Assembly: GCA_028718575.1 (NCBI GenBank) | Contig: JAQULN010000205.1 | Location: 1 to 5,920, forward strand | Length of the DNA stretch: 5,920 nt | Direction: 5' to 3' | Origin: Candidatus Krumholzibacteriia bacterium | Lineage (GTDB): Bacteria; Krumholzibacteriota; Krumholzibacteriia; LZORAL124-64-63 | In this document: piece after piece, positions 5,771-5,920 of the stretch | Position numbering within the stretch: position 1 is the stretch's first letter | Layout: each line of letters begins with the position of its first letter | Made by a program: the position numbers and the translations under genes | The notes under the pieces: model-generated | What the model was told of the DNA's origin: nothing | What the model saw: the letters and a program-made list of their open reading frames with translations, nothing else | Databases searched by the model: none

Positions 5771-5920
5771 TCAATCCTTGTCCGGCGGCGATTCGCCTCC
5801 ATCGATTGGTCCGGCGGCCGGTCCGGCGGCCGGTCCGGCGGCAGGAGCCAGGCGCGCCACCAGTTCGCGGACCTCGACATCGGTTCGCTCCAGCCGCGCG
5901 CGGCAGGCGGCGATGAGTTC
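5771..5920 (-). CDS. Unidentified protein, C-terminal 49 residues
   Basis: Only the 3' end is present; the gene enters from the right edge and stops at TGA 5771-5773, 1 nt before the ATPase start. The visible part begins with a charged, helix-like stretch (ELIAACRARLERTDVEVREL, residues 1-20 of the fragment) that could be amphipathic or coiled-coil. A low-complexity tail follows, with three tandem AAGP units, then IDGGESPPDKD. The tight junction and codon-phase continuity to the window edge support a real gene in the ABC operon. The family cannot be named from this fragment. It is open in this frame to the edge, so its full length is unknown. Confidence 0.6.
   Translation of the reverse strand, partial: ELIAACRARLERTDVEVRELVARLAPAAGPAAGPAAGPIDGGESPPDKD
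5808..5842. repeat. 12-bp tandem repeat, about 2.9 copies, encoding AAGP units
   Basis: On the plus strand GGTCCGGCGGCC occurs at 5808-5819 and 5820-5831, and again without its last base at 5832-5842. The repeat length is a multiple of three, and on the minus strand it encodes three Ala-Ala-Gly-Pro units in the tail of the upstream partial protein. Copy number can change by slippage without breaking the frame. Confidence 0.85.

Noticed and set aside
4969..5916. Long plus-strand open frame of 315 codons opposite the ABC ATPase
   Set aside because: It is antisense to an ATPase with every Walker, Q-loop and signature motif intact; its Gln/His/Arg/Val-rich composition is what the reverse strand of GC-rich coding DNA gives.

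Overview
The window is GC-rich bacterial chromosomal DNA (clearly above 60% GC by eye) with Shine-Dalgarno-led genes, GTG and TTG starts, and overlapping operon genes. The gene content (methylmalonyl-CoA metabolism, an M29 aminopeptidase, a three-component ABC-2 exporter) fits a high-GC environmental heterotroph, possibly Gram-negative. Nothing in the sequence fixes the phylum. I see no rRNA, tRNA, CRISPR array, insertion sequence, integrase or phage gene.

Left part (1-2206), acyl-CoA metabolism plus a peptidase. The minus strand holds the first 51 codons of a biotin-dependent carboxyltransferase subunit (propionyl-CoA carboxylase beta / methylmalonyl-CoA decarboxylase alpha type). It is preceded by a 282-base gap containing an AT-rich dyad, and then, still on the minus strand, by a complete M29-family aminopeptidase. 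Divergent from the peptidase, on the plus strand, is a complete methylmalonyl-CoA epimerase. The carboxyltransferase and the epimerase act consecutively in propionyl-CoA -> (S)-methylmalonyl-CoA -> (R)-methylmalonyl-CoA -> succinyl-CoA. The peptidase may supply amino acids whose breakdown yields propionyl-CoA, but that link is inference.

Right part (2279-5920), a tightly packed minus-strand operon. Reading from high to low coordinates it contains: the C-terminal end of an unidentified protein (ending in three AAGP repeats); an ABC ATPase of the COG4586 type; a first ABC-2 permease (COG4587-like, TTG start); a 227-aa probably exported protein of unknown function (GTG start); and a second ABC-2 permease (COG3694-like). 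Junctions are a 1-nt gap, an 8-nt overlap, a 2-nt gap and a 4-nt ATGA overlap, so the genes are very probably co-transcribed and translationally coupled. The ATPase and the two different permeases should form one heteromeric transporter, probably an exporter. The unknown protein lies between its two membrane subunits.

The most interesting item is that embedded 227-aa protein, which has an N-terminal hydrophobic segment and two striking motifs (DLYKFLHQGVLGPAHA and VHHSSRYRERWRPHYRV). It is a candidate extracytoplasmic partner of an uncharacterised transporter. The rest of the window looks like ordinary housekeeping content.
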